The notes beneath the pieces are model-generated. The model saw only the letters and a list, made by a program, of their open reading frames with translations, was not told the DNA's origin and did no database searches. A stretch of 56,996 bases of DNA from an uncultured Coriobacteriaceae bacterium (GTDB lineage Bacteria; Actinomycetota; Coriobacteriia; Coriobacteriales; Atopobiaceae), in the NCBI GenBank assembly GCA_902782635.1, contig CACZNT010000156.1, positions 1-56,996 of the forward strand, read 5' to 3'. Shown piece by piece: positions 24,906-32,914 of the stretch. Position 1 is the first letter of the stretch, and each line of letters opens with the position of its first letter. Both the position numbers and the translations under genes were made by a program.

Positions 24906-26038
24906 TGATGCCTCCTGCCGAAGTCACACAAGCGCGTGCGAAGGGATCCATTCGCGCAATCGCCTACAAGGGCAGCTATCTCGAGACGCGCTGGGATGAC
25001 GACGGCACGGGGGCACGCTACCACAACGAGCGCGTACGGCGCATTCTCGAGCGGTTACCCGAATCGGCTCGAAAGGGCGCAGAAGTGCTGCACGTCGCGG
25101 ATCTCGAAAAAAAGACGGACGAGGAGATTGGACGGCTGCGAGATGCCATCGTCTTGGTCGATGACGATCGCGTTGCCTGGGATGACGCAGGCGATCCCGC
25201 GAAGAAGCAGCTTGGGGCGCTTGTCGGCAGGCTGCGCAAGGCGCAGGGCGCCCATGTACAGCTCATCTGCTCGGAAGACATCCTGCCTAAGGGAATGGCG
25301 GCGGAGCCCGTCGACGCACCTTCCATATTCGACGTCAGCTTCGAGCGAGACTCAAAGATCGTCAACAGGATGGAGAACGCCTTCGAGATAGCGATCGAGG
25401 AGGTCTTGTCGCGACTTGATGGCCTGTTCCTCAGCGACCACGTCAAATTCGATTCGATCAAGCAGGGCACGCGAAAGCTGTCGGAACGAAAGGACATCAG
25501 ATGCCTGTGGACAAGCCCCGGCTATGTCGAGTTCGACTACGTGGTGTACGACGAGCACAATAGGATTGTCGCCGCGATCGAGATTGACGGCAGCGTCCAC
25601 AGGTACAAGTATGAGGAAGATGCGAGTGGCAGCAGCTCGTCTCCACGATGGAAGCGCTTCGCGTTTCCCGAGAGCGAGGGCGAGCTGGCGGAGAAAGACA
25701 GGAACGCCCTCTTGGACACCTGCAAGAACGACATCCGGAAGGACAGGTTCGCTGTTGACAAACTTGGCGCAGCGCCCGTGAGGCTCTCGACGGACAGCGC
25801 ATACACTCCCGCATCGCTGCTGTTCATGAGAGAGCGGCTTCCCGACATCCAGCCGGTGAATTGGATCAGGTCGGCGGAGGAGATACCAAAGGATGCTCCG
25901 TTCATCTACATGCGCATCTCCACAGACGGCAGCACCTATGGCGAGATTGATGAGCTATGCGAGCTCATAGGCAGGCAAGCCAAGCTGATGACCAGCCAGA
26001 GGAAAGGCGTTCGCTACCTGACCCTCAGCGCAACGTGA
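24905..26038 (+). CDS. DUF2726-like PD-(D/E)XK nuclease candidate
   Basis: A 377-residue protein and the last of the operon. The region at about residues 205-300 resembles DUF2726 restriction-endonuclease-like proteins: EFDYVVYDEHNRIVAAIEIDG places Asp and Glu as in PD-(D/E)XK active sites, and a following NALLDTCKNDIRKDRFA helix is also typical of that family. The N-terminal ~150 residues are unrecognised. The start is taken at 24905, where TGATG joins the previous stop; an in-frame ATG at 24881 would overlap 25 bases. It presumably nicks or cuts DNA together with the helicases. Confidence 0.68.
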   Translation: MMPPAEVTQARAKGSIRAIAYKGSYLETRWDDDGTGARYHNERVRRILERLPESARKGAEVLHVADLEKKTDEEIGRLRDAIVLVDDDRVAWDDAGDPAKKQLGALVGRLRKAQGAHVQLICSEDILPKGMAAEPVDAPSIFDVSFERDSKIVNRMENAFEIAIEEVLSRLDGLFLSDHVKFDSIKQGTRKLSERKDIRCLWTSPGYVEFDYVVYDEHNRIVAAIEIDGSVHRYKYEEDASGSSSSPRWKRFAFPESEGELAEKDRNALLDTCKNDIRKDRFAVDKLGAAPVRLSTDSAYTPASLLFMRERLPDIQPVNWIRSAEEIPKDAPFIYMRISTDGSTYGEIDELCELIGRQAKLMTSQRKGVRYLTLSAT

Positions 26039-26126
26039 AATAAAGGCGGCTCCTTTTCCGCATTGGGATAAGGAGATCGTCCGCTTCGACCAGGCAATCT
26101 CGGTTATATTGCCGAACGATCGGCGA

Positions 26127-26290
26127 TTATCCGAGATAATCGTCGAGATCGCGTCGTGCATAGAGGGCATGGGCGATGGTGACCAGCTCCTCACGCTCGC
26201 TCACCCAGAAGAAGATGAGGTAGTTTGCCACGCGCAGCTTCCGGGTCTCATGGGAGAGCGGCTTCTTGGAAATCTCGTACGTTGATGCTC
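26127..26290 (-). pseudogene. RelE/ParE-type toxin, C-terminal fragment
   Basis: The final ~50 residues, LSHETRKLRVANYLIFFWV through ALYARRDLDDYLG, match the end of ParE/RelE toxins (central R-V-NY-IF strand, RRD near the end). The N-terminal half and any antitoxin gene are missing; the frame upstream continues into unrelated sequence. It is a broken toxin gene in a stretch of gene fragments. Confidence 0.75.
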
Positions 26291-26685
26291 GGGGTGTCGG
26301 AGTCGAGCTTTGCCAGCTCACTTGCAAAGTCCCTATACAGGCTCACGTTTTTGCCACCGCCTGGCAGCTCGGTATTCAGGCTCTGGCTTGGCGTCGGCGC
26401 AAAGACGATTCTGGTCTCGATGTGTACATCACAGTCGCCCAACGCCTCCGCCACCTTGGAAGCAGTCTGTCGCAATCCCCGCAGAGCGTCGTCCAGCCTG
26501 TCCTGCTGCTTCCCTTGATCACCTTCTGCTTTCCACGATTTCACATCCACGAGATAGAGCACGTTGTCGAAGAGCAGGGCACAATCTAGGTCCCAGCCAC
26601 CCTTGTGTTTGAGCGACCAGAAGGACGTACATCTTTCAAGAACTCCACTCTGGGAGAGTACGCTCATCAAGAACCGCTCGCCCAA
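26248..26685 (-). pseudogene. NERD-domain (nuclease-related) gene fragment
   Basis: About 145 residues resembling the NERD domain: GERFLMSVLSQSGV at the start, then WDLDCALLFDNVLYLVDVKSW, which holds the Asp and the D-x-K expected of the nuclease-like core. No ATG/ribosome site precedes it, the frame is open upstream toward the Pif1-like fragment, and the end runs into the ParE fragment. It is probably a remnant of a larger helicase or nuclease gene. Confidence 0.6.
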
Positions 26686-26708
26686 GCGTCCCTGAACCCA
26701 GGAGGGCG

Positions 26709-26735
26709 GGTCCTCGGCTTCATGCTGAGGACCCC
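26709..26735 (-). terminator. Small hairpin between the NERD and Pif1-like fragments
   Basis: GGGTCCTC and GAGGACCC form 8-bp arms with an 11-base loop. There is no T-run, so the function is uncertain. Confidence 0.3.
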
Positions 26736-26920
26736 GTAGTGAGGCTCCAGGACTCCCAAATATGCGGAAGCCTGTTATGGGTTTCTCGATGATGATTGAT
26801 GAACTCCCTTATTACGAAGCTCTTTCCCGTACCAGCGTTGCCGCTAAGCATGACGTCTGCGCCAGAGCACAGCAGATCGAAGGCCTCTTCTTGGCCTGGG
26901 TTGAGTCCAATGTCAGCCAC
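26720..26920 (-). pseudogene. Pif1/RecD-like helicase, N-terminal fragment
   Basis: A GTG-started frame with LNPGQEEAFDLLCSGADVML then SGNAGTGKSF, the Q-motif and Walker A of Pif1/RecD-like SF1 helicases, ends after about 65 residues. The rest of the helicase is missing. The frame is also open upstream to about 27020. It appears to be the front end of a deleted gene. Confidence 0.6.
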
Positions 26921-27020
26921 CTTGCCGTCCCTCCCGAAATCGTCGACCAGCAGCGGAGCTCGTGCGGCAGGCCCTATTTCTCTCCCGCCAACGCCGCATG
27001 AGCCCGCCCTTCCCCAGCCG

Positions 27021-27515
27021 CTACCTATCGCGGAGGAAGGCGAAGTAGATGAGCGCTGGCACGATGACCCAATCCAGCGTGCCGACCTGCTCCGGGTGGC
27101 CCGAAGAGAGGGAGACGAAGAACAGGAGCGCCCAGAGGACTGCGACGACCTTGAGGATGGCCATGCCGCATCCCCCGAGTCCGCCGCTGCTCAGACCGGC
27201 TGCCAGTATGTAGCCAAGCGGGTTCTCCGCATCATAGGAGGGCATGTCGCCGTAGGAGCCGTATGAGCTGCCGCTCGAGGCGGAGCTGGACTGGCTCTGA
27301 TAGCTGTCCCATGTATCCTGCTGCCGCTGCTGCCACGCCCGCTGGCGCTCGGCCTCCTCCCGCTGACGTTCCGCCTGCTCGCGGCGGCGCTGCGCATCAG
27401 CGTCGAAGCGGGCTCCTTCTGCCGCGCGCATATGGGCGTCGTGCTCAGCCCACGACCGCGCGCTTCCCGCCTGGTTTTGGTGCCAGTTGGCCTGATCGCC
27501 ATAGTTCCATGCCAT
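27021..27515 (-). CDS. Unknown membrane protein with coiled coil (164 aa)
   Basis: Unrecognised 164-residue protein. The N-terminal ~70 residues are rich in Arg, Gln and Glu and likely form a coiled coil (DAQRRREQAERQREEAERQR). A Ser/Gly/Tyr-rich linker follows, then two hydrophobic segments (around 100-135 and 145-160), so the C-terminus is probably in the membrane. GGGGGA precedes the start. It follows the 135-residue gene by 14 bp, forming a two-gene unit behind copy 4 of the shared element. Confidence 0.65.
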   Translation of the reverse strand: MAWNYGDQANWHQNQAGSARSWAEHDAHMRAAEGARFDADAQRRREQAERQREEAERQRAWQQRQQDTWDSYQSQSSSASSGSSYGSYGDMPSYDAENPLGYILAAGLSSGGLGGCGMAILKVVAVLWALLFFVSLSSGHPEQVGTLDWVIVPALIYFAFLRDR

Positions 27516-27529
27516 GGCATGTCCCCCGC

Positions 27530-27937
27530 CTAGTCGAGCTTGATTTTGGCCAGACCGAGGAACTTCATCTCCTCATCCGACACCCCGACGATCTCAGCCG
27601 CAAAGCGGGCGACCTTCTTGCGATGATCCTGTCCATAGGGGTCGACACCTTCGGGAGCCGCCGGGGCGATGGGGTCGATGCCGATGAGCTCGCACAGCTC
27701 GTTGATGTCGAGGGAGGCGGAGATGGCGGCGTTGTGGGCGCGCGTCCTCGCGTCGTCTGCCGCCTTCACCGAGATCGCGAGCTCGGGATCTCCCTTAGAG
27801 TCCCTCTCGAGCTGGATGTGAGCATGGCGCCTGTCGATGTACTCGGCGAACCGCTCCTCCGCCCGCGCGATGCGCCTTGGTACGCTGGGGTCGAATATGA
27901 ATGCGTCGATGATGGGCTGGAACCTTTCGTGTGCCAT
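27530..27937 (-). CDS. Unknown protein (135 aa)
   Basis: Unrecognised 135-residue soluble helical protein (RRIARAEERFAEYIDRRHAH; AADDARTRAHNAAISAS). The start at 27937 is chosen for GGAGG four bases before; an ATG six codons upstream lacks one. It is the first gene of a two-gene unit with the membrane protein and lies 105 bases after copy 4 of the shared element. Confidence 0.62.
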   Translation of the reverse strand: MAHERFQPIIDAFIFDPSVPRRIARAEERFAEYIDRRHAHIQLERDSKGDPELAISVKAADDARTRAHNAAISASLDINELCELIGIDPIAPAAPEGVDPYGQDHRKKVARFAAEIVGVSDEEMKFLGLAKIKLD

Positions 27938-28042
27938 GTGGCCTCCAATCTCCACCCCACAGTCTACTTATCACTGCAGGTCTCCTTGACGGCACGGCGC
28001 TTGCCGTCGGCGAGATGCAGTGTCCCATTGCCCGCCAGACGA

Positions 28043-28057
28043 AAGTATTTTTTACTG
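28043..28057 (-). promoter_or_regulatory. Shared island element, copy 4 (AAGTATTTTTTACTG)
   Basis: Fourth copy, identical to copy 3 at 13 of 15 positions, upstream of the two-gene unit at 27021-27937. It lies just before the right edge of the island, where purF begins. Confidence 0.55.
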
Positions 28058-28100
28058 TATGGTGTTTTCGCCCCCGACCCGGCACCTCAGCCGGATCGCC

Positions 28101-29522
28101 CTACTCCCGGCCGTTCCAGCAGTAGGTGCACACCTTTTCCGGGTCGATGCCGATGGCGTCGAGCATCCCCTCGAGCGACTGGAACGAGAGCGAGTCGAAG
28201 CCCATCTCCTCGCAGATGGAGCGCAGCAGGCACTGGCCGCGCTCGGTGCGCGCGTCGGCGTACTCGTCGATGTGGGCCTCGCCCTCCTCGCCCTCCGCCT
28301 CGCGAATCACGCGACGCGCGATGAGGTCGTAGTCGGAGCGGCCGCGGGAGAACGAGAGGTACTTGCAGCCGTACATGATGGGCGGGCAGGCGCTGCGCAT
28401 GTGGACCTCCGCGGCACCGGCCTCGTAGAGGAAGTCGACCGTCTCCTTGAGCTGGTTGCCGCGCACGATCGAGTCGTCCACGAACAGCAGCCTCTTGCCC
28501 TCGATGAGCTCGGGCACGGGAATCTGCTTCATCTTGGCCACGCGCTTGCGCACGGCCTCGTTTGCCGGCATGAAGGAGCGCGGCCAGGTGGGCGTGTACT
28601 TCACGAACGGGCGGGCAAAGTGCGCGCCGCTCTCGGTGGCATAGCCCACCGCATGGGGGATGCCCGAATCCGGCACGCCCGCCACGTAGTCCACCTCGGG
28701 AAGCACGCCGCGCTTGCGCTCGTCGGCCGCCATGCGCGCGCCATTGCGATAGCGCATCACCTCGACGTTCACGCCCTCGTAGTTTGAATTGGGGTAGCCG
28801 TAGTACACCCACAGGAACGCGCAGATGCGCATCTTGTCGCCCGCGGGAACGAGCGTCTCGTAGCCGTTGGCCGTGATGAGGCAGATCTCGCCCGGCCCCA
28901 GCTCGTAGGCGTCCTCGTAGCCCAGCTTGCCGTAGGCGAAGCTCTCGAAGGTGACGCAGCAGCCGTCCGCATCGCGCCCGATGAGGACGGGCAGGCGGCC
29001 CATCCTGTCGCGCGCGGCGATGAGCGTGCCATCCTGGCGCATGATGAGCAGCGTGAGCGAGCCCTCGACCTGCTCCTGCGCATAGCGGATGCCGTCGATG
29101 AGGTTGTTCTGGGTGTTGATGAGCGCTGCCACGAGCTCGGTGTTGTTCACCTCGCCCGAGCTCTGCGCCATGAACTGATGCCCCACATGGCTGAAGGCGT
29201 CGATGAGCGCGTTGTAATTGTTGATGCAGCCCACCGTAGTGATGGCGAACACGCCCAGGTGCGAGCGCACGAGCAGCGGCTGGGGATCCGAGTCGGAGAT
29301 GCAGCCGATGCCCGAATTGCCGCGGAACTCGGGCAGGTCGTGCTCGAAGCGCGTGCGGAACGGCGTGTTCTCGATGGAGTGGATCTCCTTCTTGAAGCCG
29401 CCCTCGGGGTCGATGAACACCATGCCCGCGCGGCGCGTGCCGAGATGTGAGTGGTAGTCGACGCCAAAGAACACGTCCATCACGACGGCACGATGAGATG
29501 CCGCGCCAAAGAATGCGCCCAT
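28101..29522 (-). CDS. PurF-like amidophosphoribosyltransferase lacking the N-terminal cysteine
   Basis: A 473-residue homologue of glutamine PRPP amidotransferase. The C-terminal PRTase domain is well kept, with the PRPP loop LLFVDDSIVRGNQ. The N-terminal Ntn-hydrolase domain is recognisable (YHSHLGTRRAGM, LGVFAITTVGCINN, GEVNNTELVAALI), but where PurF begins CG(I/V)xG this protein begins MGAFFG. The nucleophilic cysteine for glutamine hydrolysis is therefore missing, and Met or Gly would be first. I recall similar MG(G/A)FFG-type PurF paralogues in gut anaerobes. It may use ammonia directly or act on something other than glutamine. It marks the right side of the island. Confidence 0.87.
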   Translation of the reverse strand: MGAFFGAASHRAVVMDVFFGVDYHSHLGTRRAGMVFIDPEGGFKKEIHSIENTPFRTRFEHDLPEFRGNSGIGCISDSDPQPLLVRSHLGVFAITTVGCINNYNALIDAFSHVGHQFMAQSSGEVNNTELVAALINTQNNLIDGIRYAQEQVEGSLTLLIMRQDGTLIAARDRMGRLPVLIGRDADGCCVTFESFAYGKLGYEDAYELGPGEICLITANGYETLVPAGDKMRICAFLWVYYGYPNSNYEGVNVEVMRYRNGARMAADERKRGVLPEVDYVAGVPDSGIPHAVGYATESGAHFARPFVKYTPTWPRSFMPANEAVRKRVAKMKQIPVPELIEGKRLLFVDDSIVRGNQLKETVDFLYEAGAAEVHMRSACPPIMYGCKYLSFSRGRSDYDLIARRVIREAEGEEGEAHIDEYADARTERGQCLLRSICEEMGFDSLSFQSLEGMLDAIGIDPEKVCTYCWNGRE

Positions 29523-29670
29523 GCAGGCTCCTTCGCCCTCGCTTGCCCCTGTCCACCATACTACGTTGACCCACGTGCCGAAGGGCCGGCGGCCAAGCGT
29601 CTTTCACGCCGTTAACATCCCCTGAAAAAGTGGCACAGGGGCGAGCTATCTCACTATGGGCCTGCGCCGG

Positions 29671-29913
29671 CTAGGCGAAGGCACGCTCGAGGTAGTCGAT
29701 GATGTCGGCGCTCTCGTACATGGGCTCCCCGTCCACGAACAGGCAGGGCACCTGGTGCTTGCCGCCGACGCGCACCAACGTGGCGTCGGCCTCGTCATCT
29801 GCGTGGATGTTCTTGAGGACGATCTTGTCGGCGATGCCCCTGGCGTCCATGAAGCGCAGGACGCGCTGGCAGAAGGGGCAGCTGGGATAGTAGTAGAGCT
29901 CGTAGCTTGGCAT
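29671..29913 (-). CDS. Glutaredoxin-like thiol oxidoreductase
   Basis: An 80-residue glutaredoxin-fold protein with a CPFC active site at about residues 12-15, the cis-Pro in QVPCLFVDG and the YESADIIDYL ending. It reduces disulfides or mixed disulfides in the cytosol, or supports iron-sulfur or ribonucleotide reductase chemistry. It is a single gene; the leader to its right is repeat-rich. AAGGAG lies close upstream of the ATG. Confidence 0.9.
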   Translation of the reverse strand: MPSYELYYYPSCPFCQRVLRFMDARGIADKIVLKNIHADDEADATLVRVGGKHQVPCLFVDGEPMYESADIIDYLERAFA

Positions 29914-29985
29914 GTCGTCTCCTTGCCTCGTTGTTGCACCTCTACCTTAGCGCCTCGCCCTCCCCCGCGCGAGGGCGAACGCAAC

Positions 29986-30042
29986 ACCTGTCCCTCTTGT
30001 CATGACAACGGGGACAGTCCCTCTTGTCATGACAAGAGGGAC
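29986..30042. repeat. TGTCCCTC palindromes (REP-like)
   Basis: Two adjoining inverted repeats built from TGTCCCTCTTGTCATGACA. The second (30017-30042) is a perfect 26-bp palindrome. They resemble in style the other palindromes at 30251-30308, 38321-38397 and 49182-49277. Confidence 0.85.
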
Positions 30043-30070
30043 AGGTTCAATTGTCTTTTGCGGGGAGGGT

Positions 30071-30200
30071 TGGCTACAAAACGAAGTATTGCGGCTGAAT
30101 TCAGCGACTCGTCGAGTAGCAGCCATCTACGACCTGCTGATTTGCAGCGCACTACCCAGCGAATCCCAAAACTTAACCGCAATACTTCGTTTTGTAGCCA
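30071..30200. mobile_element. MITE-like element with 24-bp perfect terminal inverted repeats
   Basis: TGGCTACAAAACGAAGTATT plus GCGG at the left end is repeated exactly in inverse at the right end (24/24), with 82 bp between and no gene inside. Size and structure fit a non-autonomous miniature transposable element. There is no clear target-site duplication. A long hairpin RNA is the alternative. Confidence 0.6.
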
Positions 30201-30250
30201 TCCGTGCGGTTCCAGAGCAGTTTTCAGCCTCAAGCAACACGCATGACAGG

Positions 30251-30308
30251 GGGGACTGTCCCCAAGTGTCACAAAACGTGACAGAAGGGGACTGTCCCCA
30301 AGTGTCAC
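30251..30308. repeat. Two 22-bp direct repeats with TGTCCCC
   Basis: GGGGACTGTCCCCAAGTGTC plus AC occurs at 30251-30272 and 30287-30308, each containing the palindrome GGGGACTGTCCCC. They stand about 50-110 bp before the isocitrate dehydrogenase start. The rest of the ~440-bp gap from the glutaredoxin start shows no gene. Confidence 0.9.
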
Positions 30309-30358
30309 GCGGCGGACGTCCGATACAATGGGGCGGAAAATGCGGCGGGAGGAGACCC

Positions 30359-31555
30359 ATGGCCAAGATCGAGATGGCAACGCCCCTGGTGGAGATGGAC
30401 GGCGACGAGATGACCCGCATCATCTGGCGGCTCATCAAGGAGAGGCTCATCTGCCCCTTCGTCGACCTCAAGACCGAGTACTTTGACCTCGGGCTCGAGA
30501 ACCGCGAGGCCACCAAGGATGCCGTCACGGCGGAGTCGGCCGAGGCCTGCCTGCGCCTGGGCGTGGCCGTGAAGTGCGCCACCATCACCCCGAATGCCGC
30601 GCGCGTCGACGAGTACAAGCTCTCCGAGATGTGGAAGAGCCCCAACGGCACCATCCGCACCATCCTCGACGGCACCGTGTTCCGCACGCCCATCCTGGTG
30701 AAGGGCATCGAGCCCTACGTGCGCACGTGGACGAAGCCCATCACGCTGGCCCGCCACGCCTATGGCGACGTGTACCGCAACGTCGAGATGCGCGTGCCCG
30801 CCGGCTCGAAGGTCGAGCTCGTCCGCACCGCGCCCGACGGCTCCGAGGAGCGCACGCTCGTCCACGAGTTCGCCGGCGACGGCGTCGCCCAGGGCGTCCA
30901 CAACCTCGACGCCTCCATCGAGGGCTTCGCTCGCAGCTGCTTCAACTACGCCCTCGGCACCAAGCAGGACGTGTGGTTTGGCGCCAAGGACACCATCTCC
31001 AAGACCTACGACCACCGCTTCAAGGACGTCTTCCAGGAGATCTTCGACGCCGAGTACAAGGAGCGCTTCGCCGAGGCGGGGCTCGAGTACTTCTACACCC
31101 TCATCGACGACGTCGTCGCGCGCGTCATCCGCAGCGAGGGCGGCTTCATCTGGGCCTGCAAGAACTACGACGGCGACGTGATGAGCGACATGGTGTCCAC
31201 GGCCTTCGGCAGCCTCGCCATGATGACGAGCGTGCTCGTGAGCCCGAGCGGCGCCTACGAGTTCGAGGCCGCGCACGGCACCGTGCAACGCCACTACTAC
31301 AAGCATCTCGAGGGCAAGGAGACCTCCACCAACTCGGTGGCGACGATCTTTGCCTGGACGGGGGCGCTGGCCAAGCGCGGCGAGCTCGACGGCACGCCCG
31401 AGCTGGTCGACTTCGCGAAGCGGCTGGAGCGCGCCACCATCGACACCATCGAGTCAGGTCAGATGACGGGCGACCTCGCCGCCATCACCTCGCTGAAGAA
31501 CCCGGAGAAGCTCTCGACCGAGGCCTTCATCGACGCCGTCGCTTCGCGCCTGTAG
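30359..31555 (+). CDS. icd: NADP-dependent isocitrate dehydrogenase, eukaryote-type dimeric form
   Basis: A 398-residue enzyme converting isocitrate to 2-oxoglutarate and CO2 with NADP+. The sequence is of the dimeric type found in mitochondria and many anaerobes: MDGDEMTRIIW near the start, the substrate-binding SPNGTIRTILDGTVFR, YDGDVMSDM with metal-binding Asp residues, AAHGTVQRH and the cofactor-contacting region TNSVATIFAW. GGGAGGAG lies just before the ATG. It is a single gene followed by a hairpin terminator. It likely feeds glutamate synthesis. Confidence 0.95.
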   Translation: MAKIEMATPLVEMDGDEMTRIIWRLIKERLICPFVDLKTEYFDLGLENREATKDAVTAESAEACLRLGVAVKCATITPNAARVDEYKLSEMWKSPNGTIRTILDGTVFRTPILVKGIEPYVRTWTKPITLARHAYGDVYRNVEMRVPAGSKVELVRTAPDGSEERTLVHEFAGDGVAQGVHNLDASIEGFARSCFNYALGTKQDVWFGAKDTISKTYDHRFKDVFQEIFDAEYKERFAEAGLEYFYTLIDDVVARVIRSEGGFIWACKNYDGDVMSDMVSTAFGSLAMMTSVLVSPSGAYEFEAAHGTVQRHYYKHLEGKETSTNSVATIFAWTGALAKRGELDGTPELVDFAKRLERATIDTIESGQMTGDLAAITSLKNPEKLSTEAFIDAVASRL

Positions 31556-31564
31556 ACGCAAGTA

Positions 31565-31603
31565 CCGCACCTGACGAGTTGCCCGGTCATCTGTCAGGTG
31601 CGG
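31565..31603. terminator. Bidirectional terminator between icd and the LOR/SDH-family gene
   Basis: CCGCACCTGAC and GTCAGGTGCGG give 11 perfect base pairs with a 17-base loop between two convergent genes. There is no long T-tract. Confidence 0.65.
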
Positions 31604-31608
31604 GGATC

Positions 31609-32739
31609 CTACGCGCCGAGGCCGCGGGCGATGAGGTGGATGAAGTCGCAGGCGTTGGCGACGATGGTGGTTGCCGCGAGGCTCCCGCGGTCGTGCAGCT
31701 TGTTGAGCGGGAACTCATTGGCGTCCACCGCATAGAAGTACTTCGGCCGCACCGTGCCGTCGTCTGTCACGCAATACGAGCCGGCCAGATTGCCCGTGGC
31801 GATGGTGTGCAGCATCGTCGCCATGCACACGATGGTGGTCGCCTTGCATATGAGCTCGTACATCTGGCCCTGAGCCGCATACACGTCCGCCTCGACCTCC
31901 GGCAGCGGGCCATCGTCGCGGATGGAGCCGGCCAGCGAGAAGGGCACGCCCTTCCTCACCAGCGCGTACATGATGCCGTCCGTGATGTCGTGGTCGTCGA
32001 TGAACTGCGGAATCGAGCCCGAGCGGCGCACCTCGTTGATGACGTCGAGATGGTTGTAGTGCCCGAGCTCCACCGACTGCTGGGTGTAGATATCCTGGCC
32101 GAGCGCCGTGTGCAGGAGCGCGCCCTCGAGGTCGTGCGTGGCAAGGGCGTTGCCCGCCAGCACGCCATGGACGTAGCCGCCCTCGACGAGGCGCTGCATC
32201 GCGGCACGCGCGTCGGCGTCGAAGGAGAAGGCGGGCCCCATCACCCAGAGCACGTTGCCATGCTCGCGCTCGTAGGCGAGCAGCTCCATGAGGCGGTCGT
32301 AGTCGCGCGCGTAGGAGGTCTCGCGGCTGCGGGCGCTGCGGAAGGCGAAGGCGTCCGCGCTCCTCTCCTCCCCCGCATCGAAGCCATGCGGCCAGACGAG
32401 CACGCCCTCCGACCCGTCCTCGGCACGGCCCAGCGCCACCTCGTCGTCTGCGCGAAGCACGCGCTCGGGTACCACGTCGATGCGGCCGTCCGGCCGACGG
32501 CGGATGACGTCGTCCATGGCCATGTCGCGCACGAGCTGCCAGGCGCCGTCGATCTTGAGGTACTCGGGGTGCATCGAGGTGCTGTGGAAGCCGCGCGGCG
32601 CCACTCCCGGCGCATCCGCGCGGGCCCAGCGCACGTCGGGCGCCTGCAAGAGCAGCGGGTCGGAGAAGTCGGGCTCACGGTATGCGGGAAGCTCGAAGGC
32701 CATGGGCATCCAATCGCCGTAGCTGGGGAACGCGTTCAT
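31609..32739 (-). CDS. LOR/SDH-family (ornithine cyclodeaminase-type) protein
   Basis: A 376-residue protein of the TIGR00300 'LOR/SDH bifunctional enzyme conserved domain' group, as in the C-terminal part of the cyanobacterial ornithine-converting enzyme AgrE/ArgZ. Recognised stretches: VLWVMGPAF, LAGNALATHDLEGALLHTAL, GHYNHLDVINEVRRSGSI, GVPFSLAGSIRDDGPLPEV and MATMLHTIATGNL. An NAD-dependent step such as ornithine to proline plus ammonia is possible but not certain. The N-terminal ~115 residues, a small lead domain, are typical of stand-alone members. No clear ribosome site; Met at 32709 is an alternative start. Confidence 0.72.
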   Translation of the reverse strand: MNAFPSYGDWMPMAFELPAYREPDFSDPLLLQAPDVRWARADAPGVAPRGFHSTSMHPEYLKIDGAWQLVRDMAMDDVIRRRPDGRIDVVPERVLRADDEVALGRAEDGSEGVLVWPHGFDAGEERSADAFAFRSARSRETSYARDYDRLMELLAYEREHGNVLWVMGPAFSFDADARAAMQRLVEGGYVHGVLAGNALATHDLEGALLHTALGQDIYTQQSVELGHYNHLDVINEVRRSGSIPQFIDDHDITDGIMYALVRKGVPFSLAGSIRDDGPLPEVEADVYAAQGQMYELICKATTIVCMATMLHTIATGNLAGSYCVTDDGTVRPKYFYAVDANEFPLNKLHDRGSLAATTIVANACDFIHLIARGLGA

Positions 32740-32914
32740 TATGCCGTATCGGGATGTTTGCGGGTGCGTGTTTCAGCGCATGCGCCCTCGTGTTTCGATT
32801 GAGCAAAAACGCCCTGCGTGAGCGCCCGTTTTCGAAATGCAAGCTATTGAATGTCATTACTGAAGATATGCGGAAAACCCGATATGGGACGCATGCGCTG
32901 AGAAGGGAACGACC

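Noticed and set aside
26720-27020. Complete Pif1-like helicase gene
   Set aside because: Only the Q-motif and Walker A region remain. The frame ends after about 65 residues.
28087-29607. Arg/His-rich 506-codon frame overlapping the purF-like gene in another frame
   Set aside because: No recognisable domain. The purF frame holds the conserved motifs.
30002-30358. N-terminal extension of isocitrate dehydrogenase
   Set aside because: The frame is open through repeats and the MITE-like element, but the enzyme family starts at MAKIEMATPL, which has a good ribosome site.
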